Shown here: one piece after another, positions 32,911 through 42,201 of the stretch
Position numbering within the stretch: the stretch's first letter is position 1
Layout of the letters: every line of letters starts with the position of its first letter
NCBI RefSeq assembly: GCF_030386795.1
Contig: NZ_JANUQM010000006.1
Span: 464,186-528,185 of the forward strand
Reading direction: 5' to 3'
DNA length: 64,000 bases
From: Streptomyces sp. S.PNR 29
Lineage (GTDB): Bacteria > Actinomycetota > Actinomycetes > Streptomycetales > Streptomycetaceae
The notes under the pieces: model-generated
What the model was told of the DNA's origin: nothing
The model's database searches: none
The model's input: the letters and a program-made list of their open reading frames with translations, nothing else
Program-made: the position numbers and the translations under genes

Positions 32911-34580
32911 CCCCCGACCCGCGCCCGGACGTCACCGTGACGGTCATCGTCTACAACGACGCCGAACGCCTTCCCCGGGCCGTCGCGTCCGTCCGGCGCC
33001 AGACCCACGAGAACATAGAGATCATCATCAGCGACGACCACTCGACGGACGGGACACCGGCGGTGGCACGGGCGCTGGCGGCCGAGGACCCCCGCATCGT
33101 GCACCTCCGCCTGGCGGAGAACAGCGGCGGCTGCGGTGTCCCGCGCAACCGGGCCGTGGAGATCGCCCGGGCGCCGTACCTGATGTTCCTCGACAGCGAC
33201 GACGAACTTCCCGAACGGGCCGTCGAGTCGCTGCTCGCCGCGCACCGCGAACGCGAGATCGACTTCGCGATGGGCGCGGTGCAGCGGGTACGGGAGGACA
33301 ACGGCCGCCGCTCCGTCTGGATGCCGCACCTGGTGGCCGAGCGCCGCACCGTCGAGGGCATCGCGGCCGACCCGCGACTGCTCTTCGAACACCTGGCGAC
33401 CAGCAAGATGTACGCCCGCGCGTTCCTCGACCGCCACGGTCTGCGCTTTCCGGAGGGCATCCACTACGAGGACCAGCTGTTCTCGGCGCAGGCGTACTGC
33501 CTGGCGAAGGCGTTCACGATCGTCCCGGAGCCGGTCTACCGCTGGTACGTGGCGCCGTACGCGGCCCTGGACACCGCCTCGATATCCAACCAGCGGCACA
33601 AACTCACCAACGTCCGCGACCGGATACGCGTCCAGCACCTCATCGACGCCTTCCTCGTCGAGAGCGGGCACGAGTGGCTGCGCGAGGACAAGGACCACAA
33701 GTTCCTCAAGCACGACTTCCGGATGTACGCCGGGGACCTGCCGTACCGGGACGACGAGTGGCTGGCGTCCTTCGCGGACCTCGTGAACCCGTACCTCGCG
33801 ACGCTCGCCCCCGGCGCGTACGCCCGCCTCCCGCGCGCGGAACGCGTCGTCCTGCGGCTGATCCGCGACCGCCGCTTCTCCGACGCGCGTCTGGCGGCCC
33901 GGGGCCTGGGCCACGGCGTGGCGCCGAGGGCGGTGACGACGGACGCTCAGGGGCGGACGTACTGGGGGGACCGAGTCCCGTCCTCGGACGAGGCGCGCCG
34001 CGAACTGGACATCACCGACCTCGACCTGGACACCCGCCCCTTCCCCGACGCCCGGTTCCGCCATGAGATCACGCGGATCGCGCGGGGCCCGGGAGCCTCC
34101 GTTGACCTGACCGTCCGGACGTACGACCCGGCCCTGCGCCTCCCGGTCGGCCCGCACCGGGCGACCCTCCTCCTGACCCCCGGCCGACGCCGCCTGAGGG
34201 TCCCCTTCCGTCTCTGCCCCGTCCGCCCCGGCGTCTTCGAGGGCCACGTCCGCCTGGACCTGGCGGCGGCACTCCTCCCCCTCCACGGCTTCGACGGCGT
34301 ACGCCACCCCGTCCTCCGCCTCGAACACCAGGGCCTGGCCCACACGGGCCTCCTCCTGGCCCCCCTGGTCTTCCCCTCGCTCACGGCCCGCGTCGAGTAC
34401 CACGCCGGCGCGGCCCCCCACCAGGTCACCGTCGAACCGGAGGGCCACGGTCCGGGCCGCCTCCAGGTGCGGTGGCAGCCCGTGGGCGTGACGGCGAGGG
34501 TGATACGGCCGGTGGCCCGGAGGGTGGCGCGGCCGAGGGTGAAGAGAGCGGCGCGACTGGTGGCGAGCGTCCTCAGGTAG
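32907..34580 (+). CDS. GT2 glycosyltransferase with C-terminal extension (TarS/TarP-like)
   Basis: A 557-residue enzyme. The GT2 domain (about 1-240) is intact: Asp43-Asp44 (ISDDHSTDGT), FLDSDD (Asp96, Asp98) and the active-site loop IHYEDQLFS. The region after about 330 is a separate beta-rich domain, as in the staphylococcal wall teichoic acid glycosyltransferases TarS and TarP, where it drives oligomerisation. I infer that this enzyme puts a sugar on the wall polymer in the cytoplasm before export. It is translationally coupled to copy 4 (ATGA overlap). The C-terminus is strongly basic (VARPRVKRAARLVASVLR), perhaps for membrane contact. The donor sugar is unknown. Confidence 0.85.
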   Translation: MTPDPRPDVTVTVIVYNDAERLPRAVASVRRQTHENIEIIISDDHSTDGTPAVARALAAEDPRIVHLRLAENSGGCGVPRNRAVEIARAPYLMFLDSDDELPERAVESLLAAHREREIDFAMGAVQRVREDNGRRSVWMPHLVAERRTVEGIAADPRLLFEHLATSKMYARAFLDRHGLRFPEGIHYEDQLFSAQAYCLAKAFTIVPEPVYRWYVAPYAALDTASISNQRHKLTNVRDRIRVQHLIDAFLVESGHEWLREDKDHKFLKHDFRMYAGDLPYRDDEWLASFADLVNPYLATLAPGAYARLPRAERVVLRLIRDRRFSDARLAARGLGHGVAPRAVTTDAQGRTYWGDRVPSSDEARRELDITDLDLDTRPFPDARFRHEITRIARGPGASVDLTVRTYDPALRLPVGPHRATLLLTPGRRRLRVPFRLCPVRPGVFEGHVRLDLAAALLPLHGFDGVRHPVLRLEHQGLAHTGLLLAPLVFPSLTARVEYHAGAAPHQVTVEPEGHGPGRLQVRWQPVGVTARVIRPVARRVARPRVKRAARLVASVLR

Positions 34581-34605
34581 GGGCCGCTCAGGCAGGGGGC
34601 GCGGC

Positions 34606-35070
34606 TCAGGGCTCGGCGTGCTGGAAGACCCAGGTGCGGTAGACCAGGAACCGGAAGGCGGAGGCGAGGACGATCGACGACGCCTTCACGGCGTTCGACT
34701 CGATCGGCCCGTGCAGTCCCAGGCCGTGGTACCCGAGGTAGAACAGGCCGCTTTCCATGGCGACGCCGATTCCGCTGAAGACGAAGAAGAGCGCCACCTG
34801 GCGCCGTGTGCGGGACGCCCTGTCCCGGTAGGTGACATACCGGAAGCCGAGGTAGTTGGTGCCCATGGCGACGAGGCTGGCCGGCACCGTCGCGACCATG
34901 GCCGACCGGTGCAGGCTGTGCAGAAGCACGTTGAAGACCAGGAAGTTCACCGCGACGCCGCTTCCGCCGACGATCGCGAACGTCACCAGTTCGAGGACCA
35001 CGCGCTTCAGCGGTCGCTTCACCGGCGGGGCGGGAGCGGCCACTCGCTCCTCGGAGAGGTTCACTGTCAC
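34606..35070 (-). CDS. GtrA-family membrane protein
   Basis: A 154-residue protein with four predicted membrane segments (from about residue 28), matching the GtrA family. These proteins are thought to flip polyprenyl-phosphate-linked sugars so that GT-C enzymes outside the membrane can use them. The features FAIVGGSGVAVNFLVFN, NYLGFRYVTYRD and FRFLVYRTWVFQ are typical. The start is GTG at 35068-35070. It is convergent with the GT2 gene and downstream of gdh on the same strand. No polyprenyl-phosphate sugar synthase is beside it; the GT-C enzymes about 12 kb away are possible users of the flipped sugar. Confidence 0.88.
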   Translation of the reverse strand: MTVNLSEERVAAPAPPVKRPLKRVVLELVTFAIVGGSGVAVNFLVFNVLLHSLHRSAMVATVPASLVAMGTNYLGFRYVTYRDRASRTRRQVALFFVFSGIGVAMESGLFYLGYHGLGLHGPIESNAVKASSIVLASAFRFLVYRTWVFQHAEP

Positions 35071-35137
35071 ATCTCAAGCCATATCCGCAGACAGTAAGTC
35101 CTTCCCTCGATTCCCCCTAGGGCACGCCATGAAGAAA

Positions 35138-35163
35138 CGCCCCGAGCCTTGCGGCCCGGGGCG
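35138..35163 (-). terminator. Terminator of the glutamate dehydrogenase gene
   Basis: An 11-bp stem with one mismatch (35138-35148 with 35153-35163) lies 43 bases after the gdh stop. On the minus strand it is followed by TTTCTTC, a good U-tract for this genome. Confidence 0.75.
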
Positions 35164-35205
35164 CCCTCAGGTGTCGTACGGCGTGTCGTACGCGCCGGCG
35201 TACGG

Positions 35206-38200
35206 CTACGAATGCGTCCGCAGCAGCGTCCGCATCGTCCGCATCGCCACCGACAGGTTGGCGAGGTCGAAGGTTTCCGAGCTCTGGATCTCCTCCAGGG
35301 TGGTGCGGGCCCGGCCCAGGATCGCCGCGTTCTTCTGCTGCCACAGCGTGAAGCGCTGCTCGGGCGTCGACGATCCGTTGCCCACCGCCAGGACATCGGC
35401 CGTGAGCGCCGCGTGCGCCGCGTACAGGTCCTCGCGGATCGCCGCGCGGGCCATGGACTGCCAGCGGTCGGCGCGGGGCAGTTCGATGATGCGGTCCATG
35501 AGCTGGGTGATGCGCAGCCGGTCGGCGAGGTCGTAGTAGACCTCGGCGACGTCCAGCGGCTCCTTGCCCATGCGGTCGGCCACCGAGACGATGTCGAGCG
35601 TCGGGAAGGCCGAGGAGAACCCGGCGACACGGGTGGCGAGCTCGTCGGGGACGCCGGCGCCGGTCAGCTCGTCGTGGATCTTCTGGTACCACTCCAGGTC
35701 CGCGCCGCGCAGCAGTTTCGGCAGCTGCGACCAGACCTGCTCGACACGTTCGGCGAAGAAGTCGACGGTCTCGGCGAGCCGGAGCGGCTGCGGCCGGTTG
35801 TTGAGCAGCCAGCGCGTGCCGCGCTCGACCAGGCGGCGCGAGTGCAGCCGGATACGGGTCTGCACGGCGGCCTCGACCTTGTTGTCGAGCGCCTCGACCC
35901 CGTCCCACACCTCGGCGGAGCGGAAGATCGCGCGGGCCGCGGTCTGCGCCCGGACGATCTCCTCCAGCGACGCGCCGGTCTCCTCGCGCAGACGGTGCAG
36001 GTACGTCGTACCGCCCGTGTTGACCGTGTCGTTCACCAGGACGGTCGTGGTGATCTCGCGGCGCAGCGGGTGGCCGTCGATACGCTCGGGGAACTGCTCG
36101 CGCAGCGCGGTCGGGAAGTAGCAGTGCAGCAGGCCGCGCAGGTACGGGTCGTCGGGCAGCGAGGTGTGCAGCAGCTCCTCGGCGACCGTGATCTTCGTGT
36201 ACGCCAGCAGCACGGCCGTCTCCGGACCGGTCAGGCCCTGCCCCTGGCTGAGGCGCTCGCGGATCTGGCGGTCGGTGGGCAGGAACTCCAGGGCCCGGTC
36301 CAGGTGCCCCTCGCGGACCAGGTGGCGCATGAAGCGCTGCTGGGCGTGGAGCATGTCCTTGGACTGGGCGAGCGCGTTGGCGATCGCGGTGTTCTGCGCG
36401 TAGTTGTTGCGCAGGACCAGGCTGCCGACCTCGTCGGTCATCTCGGCGAGCAGCTTGTTGCGCTGCTTGACGGTCATGTCGCCGTCCTGGACCAGGCCGT
36501 TGAGCAGGATCTTGATGTTCACCTCGTGGTCGGAGGTGTCCACACCCGCGCTGTTGTCGATGGCGTCCGTGTTGATCTTGCCGCCGTGCCGCGCGAACTC
36601 GATCCGGCCGAGCTGGGTCAGGCCCAGGTTGCCGCCCTCACCGACGACCTTGACGCGCAGGTCCTTGCCGTCGACGCGGATGGCGTCGTTGGCCTTGTCG
36701 CCGACGTCCGCGTTGGACTCGACGGAGGACTTGACGTACGTACCGATGCCGCCGTTCCACAGCAGGTCCACCGGTGCCTTCAGGATCGCCTTCATCAGGT
36801 CCGCCGGGGTCATCTTGGTGACCTTGCCCTCGATGCCCAGGGCCTCGCGGATGTGCGCGTTGACGGGGATCGCCTTGGCCGTACGGGGGAACACCCCGCC
36901 GCCGGCCGACAGCAGCTCGGTGTTGTAGTCGGCCCAGCTGGAGCGCGGGAGCTCGAACAGGCGGCGGCGCTCCGCGTAGGACGTGGCCGCGTCGGGGTGC
37001 GGGTCGATGAAGATGTGCCGGTGGTCGAAGGCGGCGACCAGGCGGATGTGCTCGCTCAGCAGCATGCCGTTGCCGAACACGTCACCGGACATGTCGCCGA
37101 TGCCGACGACCGTGAAGTCCTCGGCCTGCGTGTTCACGCCCAGCTCCCGGAAGTGCCGCTTGACGGACTCCCAGGCGCCGCGGGCGGTGATGCCCATGCC
37201 CTTGTGGTCGTAACCGGCCGAGCCACCGGAGGCGAAGGCGTCACCGAGCCAGAAGTTGTACTTCTCGGCGACCTCGTTGGCGATGTCCGAGAAGGTCGCG
37301 GTGCCCTTGTCGGCGGCGACGACGAGGTAGGTGTCGTCCTCGTCGTGCCGGACGACGTCCGGCGGGGGCACGACCTCGCCGGCCACCATGTTGTCGGTGA
37401 TGTCGAGCAGCGCCGAGATGAAGGTCCGGTAGCTGGCGATGCCCTCGGCCATCCACGCGTCGCGGTCGACGCTCGGGTCCGGCAGCTGCTTGGCGACGAA
37501 GCCGCCCTTCGCGCCGACCGGCACGATGACGGTGTTCTTCACCATCTGCGCCTTGACCAGGCCGAGGATCTCGGTCCGGAAGTCCTCACGCCGGTCGGAC
37601 CAGCGCAGACCACCGCGCGCGACCTTGCCGAACCTGAGGTGCACGCCCTCGACGCGCGGCGAGTACACCCAGATCTCGAACGCCGGACGCGGTGCCGGCA
37701 GATCGGGGATGGCCTGCGGGTCGAACTTCATGGCGACGTAGTCGTGCCGCTTGCCGCCGGCCGCTTCCTGGAAGAAGTTGGTGCGCAGGGTCGCCTTGAT
37801 GACGGTGAGGAAGGACCGCAGGATCCGGTCCTCGTCGAGGCTCGCCACCTGGTCGAGGGCCGCGTCGAGCTCCTCCAGCAGGGCGTCGACGATCTCCAGG
37901 CCGGCGCGCTGCCGGTCCGGCGACATCCGCGCCTCGAACAGGGAGATGAGCAGCCGGGTGGTGTGGACGTTGTTGCGGAGGGTGTCCTCCATGTAGTCCT
38001 GGCTGAAGGTGGACCCGGCCTGGCGCAGGTACTTGGCGTACGCGCGCAGCACCATCGCCTGCCGCCAGTGCAGCCCGGCGCTCAGCACCAGGGCGTTGAA
38101 GCCGTCGTTCTCCGCCTTGCCGGTCCAGGTGGCGGCGAAGGCGTCCTGGAAGCGCTCGCGGGCGTCGTCGCCGAAGTAGTCCCCGCTGCCGTTCTGCGAC

Positions 38201-40152
38201 CTGGGCATGCGCAGCCCGAAGTCGTAGATCCAGGCGATACGGCGGTCCGAGCAGCGCAGCTCGTACGGCCGCTCGTCCACGACCTCGACGCCGAGCCGGT
38301 TGAGGACCGGCAGCACGGCGGACAGGGAGACGGAGTCGCCCTTGCGGTAGATCTTGAAGCGGCGCTCCTCCGGCGCGGCGCCCACCGGTTCGTAGAGGCT
38401 GAGCGCGAAGTCCTTGCCGTCCTCATCGCTGAGCTCTTCGAGGTGGACGAGGTCGGCGACCGCGGAGCGCGGGCTGTGGTCCGCCTTGTACCCCTCGGGG
38501 AAGGCGTTGCCGTACCGGCGCAGCAGTTCGGCGGAGCGCTCCTCGCCGAACTCGGCGTTCAGCGCCTCGGCGAATCCGTCGGCCCAGGAGCGGGCGGCCT
38601 CGACGAGACGGGCCTCGATGCGCTCCTTGTCGGCGTCGGACAGCTGCGGCAGCTCGGTGCCCGGCGGGACGCGGACCACGAAGTGCAGCCGGGAGAGGAT
38701 CGACTCGGTGTTCCAGGCGGTGAAGTCGACGCTGATGCCGCCGAGTTCTTCCTTCAGGATGTCGATGATCCGCAGACGGACGCCGGTGGTGTAGCGGTCG
38801 CGGGGCAGGTAGACGAGGGCGGAGTAGTAGCGCCCGTACTCGTCCTGGCGCAGGTAGAGGCGGAGCCTGCGCCGTTCCTGGAGGTAGAGGACGGAGGTGA
38901 CGATGGACCGCAGCTCGTCGGCGGGGGTCTGGAACAGCTCGTCGCGCGGGTACGTCTCCAGGATCTGCAGCAGGTCCCGCCCGTCGTGGCTGTTGGGCGA
39001 GAACCCGGCGCTCTCCAGGACCTCCTCCACCTTGCGCCGGATGACGGGGACCCGGCGCACGGACTCGGTGTACGCGGCGGAGGAGAACAGACCGAGGAAG
39101 CGCCGCTCACCGACGACATTGCCGTCCGCGTCGAACTTCTTGACGCCGATGTAGTCCAGGTACGACGGCCGGTGCACGGTCGCGCGGCTGTTGGCCTTGG
39201 TCAGGACGAGCAGCTTGTGCTCACGGGCCTTGGCACGGGCGTCGGCGGGCAGCCGCTCGAAGGACGGGCTGACGGGGTGACTCTCCTCGTCCGCGTGGTG
39301 CGGGTCGGAACGCAGGATGCCGAGGCCGGTGCCGGGGACGGCGGCGAGGGAGTCGTCGCCGTGCAGCTGGTACTCCCGGTAGCCGAGGAAGGTGAAGTGG
39401 TCGTCGGCCAGCCAGCGCAGCAGCTCACGGGCCTCCTCGACCTCCGGTGGCCGCAGGTCGGCGGGGGCGGGCTCCTCAGGGAGCACGTCGGCGAGGCGTA
39501 CGGCCGCCTCCCGCATCTTGGTCCAGTCCTCGACGGCCTCGCGGACGTCGGACAGGACGCGCATCAGGTCGGCGGTGATCTGCTTCAGGTCGGCACGGTC
39601 GGTCTCGCGGTCGATCTCGACGTGGATCCAGGACTCCACGTGCGCGTCGTGCGGGAGGGCTCCGTCGGGCCGGGTGGTGAGCAGTTCGACGAGCTTGCCG
39701 GTGACGTCGCGCCGCACCAGGAACTGCGGGTGGATCACGACGTGGATACCGCGCCCCTGCCGGGTCAGCTCGTTGGTCACGGAGTCGACGAGGAAGGGCA
39801 TGTCGTCGGTGACCACCTCGACGACCGTGTGGCTGCAGGTCCAGCCGTTCTCCTCCACGGTCGGGGTGTGGACCCGCACGCTGGCCGTGCCCTGGGGGCG
39901 GTTCTCGGCCAGCCGGTAGTGCGAGACCGCGGCGCCGAAGACATCGACCGGGTCACGGCCGGCGAGGTCCTCCGGGGCGGTGTGCAGGTAGTAGCGCTGG
40001 AGGAACGCGAGCACGGATTCGCTGTCCGGGGTGTCCGGGGTGCCCTCGCTCGTCGTCCCAGTCGGTAGGTGCCCCCCGACCGGGCTGTTCTCAGCTACCC
40101 GGGCGGCCCGTTCGAGCAGCTCGGCCTTGGCTTCGTCCAGCTTGGTCTGCAT
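35206..40152 (-). CDS. NAD-dependent glutamate dehydrogenase, large (180-kDa) type
   Basis: A 1648-residue enzyme that oxidises glutamate to 2-oxoglutarate and ammonia with NAD, mainly for glutamate breakdown. It belongs to the 180-kDa class first described in Streptomyces clavuligerus. The N-terminal half contains ACT-like regulatory regions. The catalytic dehydrogenase core is at about residues 830-1270, with GGLRWSDRREDFRTEILGL, VPVGAKGGFV and the nucleotide-binding region around GIGDMSGDVFGNGML. A helical C-terminal domain follows. The ATG at 40152 has AGAGGA just upstream. The gene is single, with a terminator after it and a 532-base gap before it. No ammonium-control site could be recognised. 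Confidence 0.96.
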   Translation of the reverse strand: MQTKLDEAKAELLERAARVAENSPVGGHLPTGTTSEGTPDTPDSESVLAFLQRYYLHTAPEDLAGRDPVDVFGAAVSHYRLAENRPQGTASVRVHTPTVEENGWTCSHTVVEVVTDDMPFLVDSVTNELTRQGRGIHVVIHPQFLVRRDVTGKLVELLTTRPDGALPHDAHVESWIHVEIDRETDRADLKQITADLMRVLSDVREAVEDWTKMREAAVRLADVLPEEPAPADLRPPEVEEARELLRWLADDHFTFLGYREYQLHGDDSLAAVPGTGLGILRSDPHHADEESHPVSPSFERLPADARAKAREHKLLVLTKANSRATVHRPSYLDYIGVKKFDADGNVVGERRFLGLFSSAAYTESVRRVPVIRRKVEEVLESAGFSPNSHDGRDLLQILETYPRDELFQTPADELRSIVTSVLYLQERRRLRLYLRQDEYGRYYSALVYLPRDRYTTGVRLRIIDILKEELGGISVDFTAWNTESILSRLHFVVRVPPGTELPQLSDADKERIEARLVEAARSWADGFAEALNAEFGEERSAELLRRYGNAFPEGYKADHSPRSAVADLVHLEELSDEDGKDFALSLYEPVGAAPEERRFKIYRKGDSVSLSAVLPVLNRLGVEVVDERPYELRCSDRRIAWIYDFGLRMPRSQNGSGDYFGDDARERFQDAFAATWTGKAENDGFNALVLSAGLHWRQAMVLRAYAKYLRQAGSTFSQDYMEDTLRNNVHTTRLLISLFEARMSPDRQRAGLEIVDALLEELDAALDQVASLDEDRILRSFLTVIKATLRTNFFQEAAGGKRHDYVAMKFDPQAIPDLPAPRPAFEIWVYSPRVEGVHLRFGKVARGGLRWSDRREDFRTEILGLVKAQMVKNTVIVPVGAKGGFVAKQLPDPSVDRDAWMAEGIASYRTFISALLDITDNMVAGEVVPPPDVVRHDEDDTYLVVAADKGTATFSDIANEVAEKYNFWLGDAFASGGSAGYDHKGMGITARGAWESVKRHFRELGVNTQAEDFTVVGIGDMSGDVFGNGMLLSEHIRLVAAFDHRHIFIDPHPDAATSYAERRRLFELPRSSWADYNTELLSAGGGVFPRTAKAIPVNAHIREALGIEGKVTKMTPADLMKAILKAPVDLLWNGGIGTYVKSSVESNADVGDKANDAIRVDGKDLRVKVVGEGGNLGLTQLGRIEFARHGGKINTDAIDNSAGVDTSDHEVNIKILLNGLVQDGDMTVKQRNKLLAEMTDEVGSLVLRNNYAQNTAIANALAQSKDMLHAQQRFMRHLVREGHLDRALEFLPTDRQIRERLSQGQGLTGPETAVLLAYTKITVAEELLHTSLPDDPYLRGLLHCYFPTALREQFPERIDGHPLRREITTTVLVNDTVNTGGTTYLHRLREETGASLEEIVRAQTAARAIFRSAEVWDGVEALDNKVEAAVQTRIRLHSRRLVERGTRWLLNNRPQPLRLAETVDFFAERVEQVWSQLPKLLRGADLEWYQKIHDELTGAGVPDELATRVAGFSSAFPTLDIVSVADRMGKEPLDVAEVYYDLADRLRITQLMDRIIELPRADRWQSMARAAIREDLYAAHAALTADVLAVGNGSSTPEQRFTLWQQKNAAILGRARTTLEEIQSSETFDLANLSVAMRTMRTLLRTHS

Positions 40153-40684
40153 TGTCCTCTGGCTCCTGTCGCGCGCCGTTGCGTGACGTTGAAGGAAGTA
40201 CGGTCTCCGGCCTTCCGACGTACCGTCGTGACGCGGGGTGTCCGGTCTGTTTCGACGCTATGCCGCAAGGTGAGATGAGCGGGGAAATATGAGCCACTTT
40301 TGAGCTGTCCCGCGGGTGTGACGCTGCTCTCCGCCGCGCCTTGTCCCCAGGAGTGCCCGGCGTCCCCGGGAGTCTCGATGCCCCGTCCCGCCCACGAAGA
40401 CCAGCGGCCGTCACCCGGTCACGGATGTCGTCCGTGCTCTCCGGGCGCGGGGCAGGGGCGCCGATGCCCCCGCGAGCTATCGCGCTGATCACGCCACTAA
40501 GGCTATCGCTCCTTACAGGGGGCCCGTCATGAGCCGTATGTGTACAAATCCGGGGGTGGAAGTTTGACGTTCTGCACAGGGACGAAGGGGAGGAAGCCGT
40601 CGTAGTGGGCGCAGGCGCGTGCGGAGTGCCCGGAAACCGGCGGGCCCTCTTGGCAATCGGCCCGCGGAGAGGCACGTTGCCGAC
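40153..40684. other. 532-base intergenic region between gdh and the DJ-1/PfpI gene
   Basis: This gap separates divergent genes and must contain both promoters. I find no small gene with a convincing ribosome site. A TTGACG at 40564-40569 looks like a -35 box for the rightward gene but has no matching -10 at the right distance. No other structure stands out. Confidence 0.5.
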
Positions 40685-41251
40685 ATGACCGCAAAAATCC
40701 TCATCGTCACCGGCGACGCAGCGGAGTCCCTGGAAGTCCTGTACCCCTACCAGCGCCTCCGTGAAGAGGGCTACGACGTGCATATCGCGGCCCCCACCCG
40801 CAAGAAGCTCCAGTTCGTGGTCCATGACTTCGAGCCGGGCTTCGACACCTACACCGAGAAGCCCGGCTACACCTGGCCCGCCGACCTGGCCTTCTCCGAG
40901 GTCGATCCCGGCCAGTACGCCGCCCTCGTCATCCCCGGCGGCCGGGCCCCCGAGTACCTCCGCAACGATCCCGAACTACGCAAGATCCTCAAGTCCTTCT
41001 TCGACGCGGACAAACCGGTCGCCCAGATCTGCCACGGCCCGCTCCTCACCGCGGCGGTCGACGGCCTCCGTGGCCGCCGCGTCACCGCGTACCCCGCCCT
41101 GGAACCCGACATGCAGTCCGCCGGCGCCGTCTTCAAGGACACCGAAACGGTGGTCGACGGCACCCTGGTCTCGTCGCGCGCATGGCCGGACCACCCGGGC
41201 TGGATGCGGGAGTTCTTGCGGGTACTGCGTGCCAAGGCGCCGGTGAGCTGA
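40685..41251 (+). CDS. DJ-1/PfpI-family protein
   Basis: A 188-residue protein of the DJ-1/PfpI superfamily, whose members include cysteine peptidases, glyoxalases and chaperone-like stress proteins. The nucleophile-elbow cysteine is Cys116 in AQICHGPLL, followed by His117, and the conserved Glu15 is present. The motif LVIPGGRAPEYLR is also typical. The start ATG at 40685 matches the usual KILIVTGD beginning; the ribosome site is weak (GGAGAGG, about 14 bases upstream). The actual substrate cannot be predicted. It stands alone, convergent with a HAD hydrolase gene. Confidence 0.9.
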   Translation: MTAKILIVTGDAAESLEVLYPYQRLREEGYDVHIAAPTRKKLQFVVHDFEPGFDTYTEKPGYTWPADLAFSEVDPGQYAALVIPGGRAPEYLRNDPELRKILKSFFDADKPVAQICHGPLLTAAVDGLRGRRVTAYPALEPDMQSAGAVFKDTETVVDGTLVSSRAWPDHPGWMREFLRVLRAKAPVS

Positions 41252-41290
41252 GGCTGCGGCTGAGCTGCGCAGCTGGGGGCAGGCGACGCA

Positions 41291-41319
41291 GGCGGGGGGG
41301 GAGGCGGGCGGCGGGGGGG
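41291..41319 (+). repeat. G-tract cluster with G-quadruplex potential
   Basis: Within 29 bases there are runs of eight, three and seven G plus several GG pairs, in the 195-base gap between convergent genes. The base composition stands out even for this genome. Confidence 0.6.
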
Positions 41320-41446
41320 TGTGGCAGTCGGGGCGTCGGGGGCGCGGGCAGTCGGGGCGGCGCGGGGTGGGGGCAGCCGCGGTGGGCCGCCCCCGACGCC
41401 GGGCCCCTCACAGCCAACCCCACTCGAACCAACCCCCAGCCCAGCC

Positions 41447-42112
41447 CTACACAGCCAACCGCTCCGCCTCAGCCACCGCCTCCCCCAACGTATCCACCAC
41501 CGGAACCCCAGCCGCCTCCAAACTCGCCCGACTGTGCGACCCCCCGGTGTACAGCACAGCCCGCGCCCCCACATACCGCGCCGCCACCGCGTCATCGGCG
41601 GCGTCCCCGATCACCACCGTACGAGCGGGGTCCACCCCGGCGAGCGCCGAGAGGTGACGCACCATGTGCTCGGCCTTGCTGCCACCGGACGGCCCGGTCC
41701 GCCCGTCGACCCGTAGGAAGTGCGTCTCGATCCCGAACCCCCGCACCAACGGGACGAGTTCCTCATGGCCGTACATACTCAGCAGCGACTGACTACGCCC
41801 CGCCGCCCCCCACTGCACCAACAGCTCCGCCACACCCTCGGTCAGCCCGCACCGCACCCGGTGCTCGGCGTAGTACCGATGGAAGGTCACGTCCATGACC
41901 TCCCACTCGGCATCCGTCGGCAGACGGCCCAACAGCCGCTCGTAGAACTTCGGCACCGGCACGCAGTACAGCTCCCGGTACTGCTCCAGCGTGATCGGTT
42001 CGAGCCCCAGCTCGGCGAACGCCGCGTTCGTCGCCCCGATGATCGCGTCATTGTCGTGGAACAGCGTGCCGTTCCAGTCCCAGACGATGTGCACCCCTGC
42101 CCGCTTCCTCAT
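41447..42112 (-). CDS. HAD-superfamily hydrolase with DWN motif
   Basis: A 221-residue HAD-fold protein related to phosphoglycolate phosphatases. Motif I reads VWDWNGTL: the nucleophile Asp12 is present but the second Asp of DxD is Asn14. The motif IV region VVIGDAADD and the motif III Lys region (SGGSKAEHM) are intact. A helical cap domain occupies about 20-90. In typical HAD phosphatases the second Asp is the general acid/base, so activity may be slow or different. The ATG at 42112 was chosen; the ATG at 42124 and earlier in-frame starts are possible. It lies 89 bases after the small DUF6912-like gene on the same strand. Confidence 0.85.
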   Translation of the reverse strand: MRKRAGVHIVWDWNGTLFHDNDAIIGATNAAFAELGLEPITLEQYRELYCVPVPKFYERLLGRLPTDAEWEVMDVTFHRYYAEHRVRCGLTEGVAELLVQWGAAGRSQSLLSMYGHEELVPLVRGFGIETHFLRVDGRTGPSGGSKAEHMVRHLSALAGVDPARTVVIGDAADDAVAARYVGARAVLYTGGSHSRASLEAAGVPVVDTLGEAVAEAERLAV

Positions 42113-42201
42113 GCCCGTCCCCATGCCCAAGAACGTACCCGCCACCACTGACAATCAAGAGAACGGCAGGTCGACGCGGCACCGAGGGTGAACGCCCGGC
42201 C

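Noticed and set aside
35149..40068. Very long open reading frame on the plus strand opposite glutamate dehydrogenase
   Set aside because: It is the mirror of a well-conserved gene. High G+C codon bias keeps the antisense frame open; its protein is low-complexity and matches nothing.
40564..40610. TTGACG as a promoter for the DJ-1/PfpI gene
   Set aside because: No -10 box 16-19 bases downstream; position alone is not enough.
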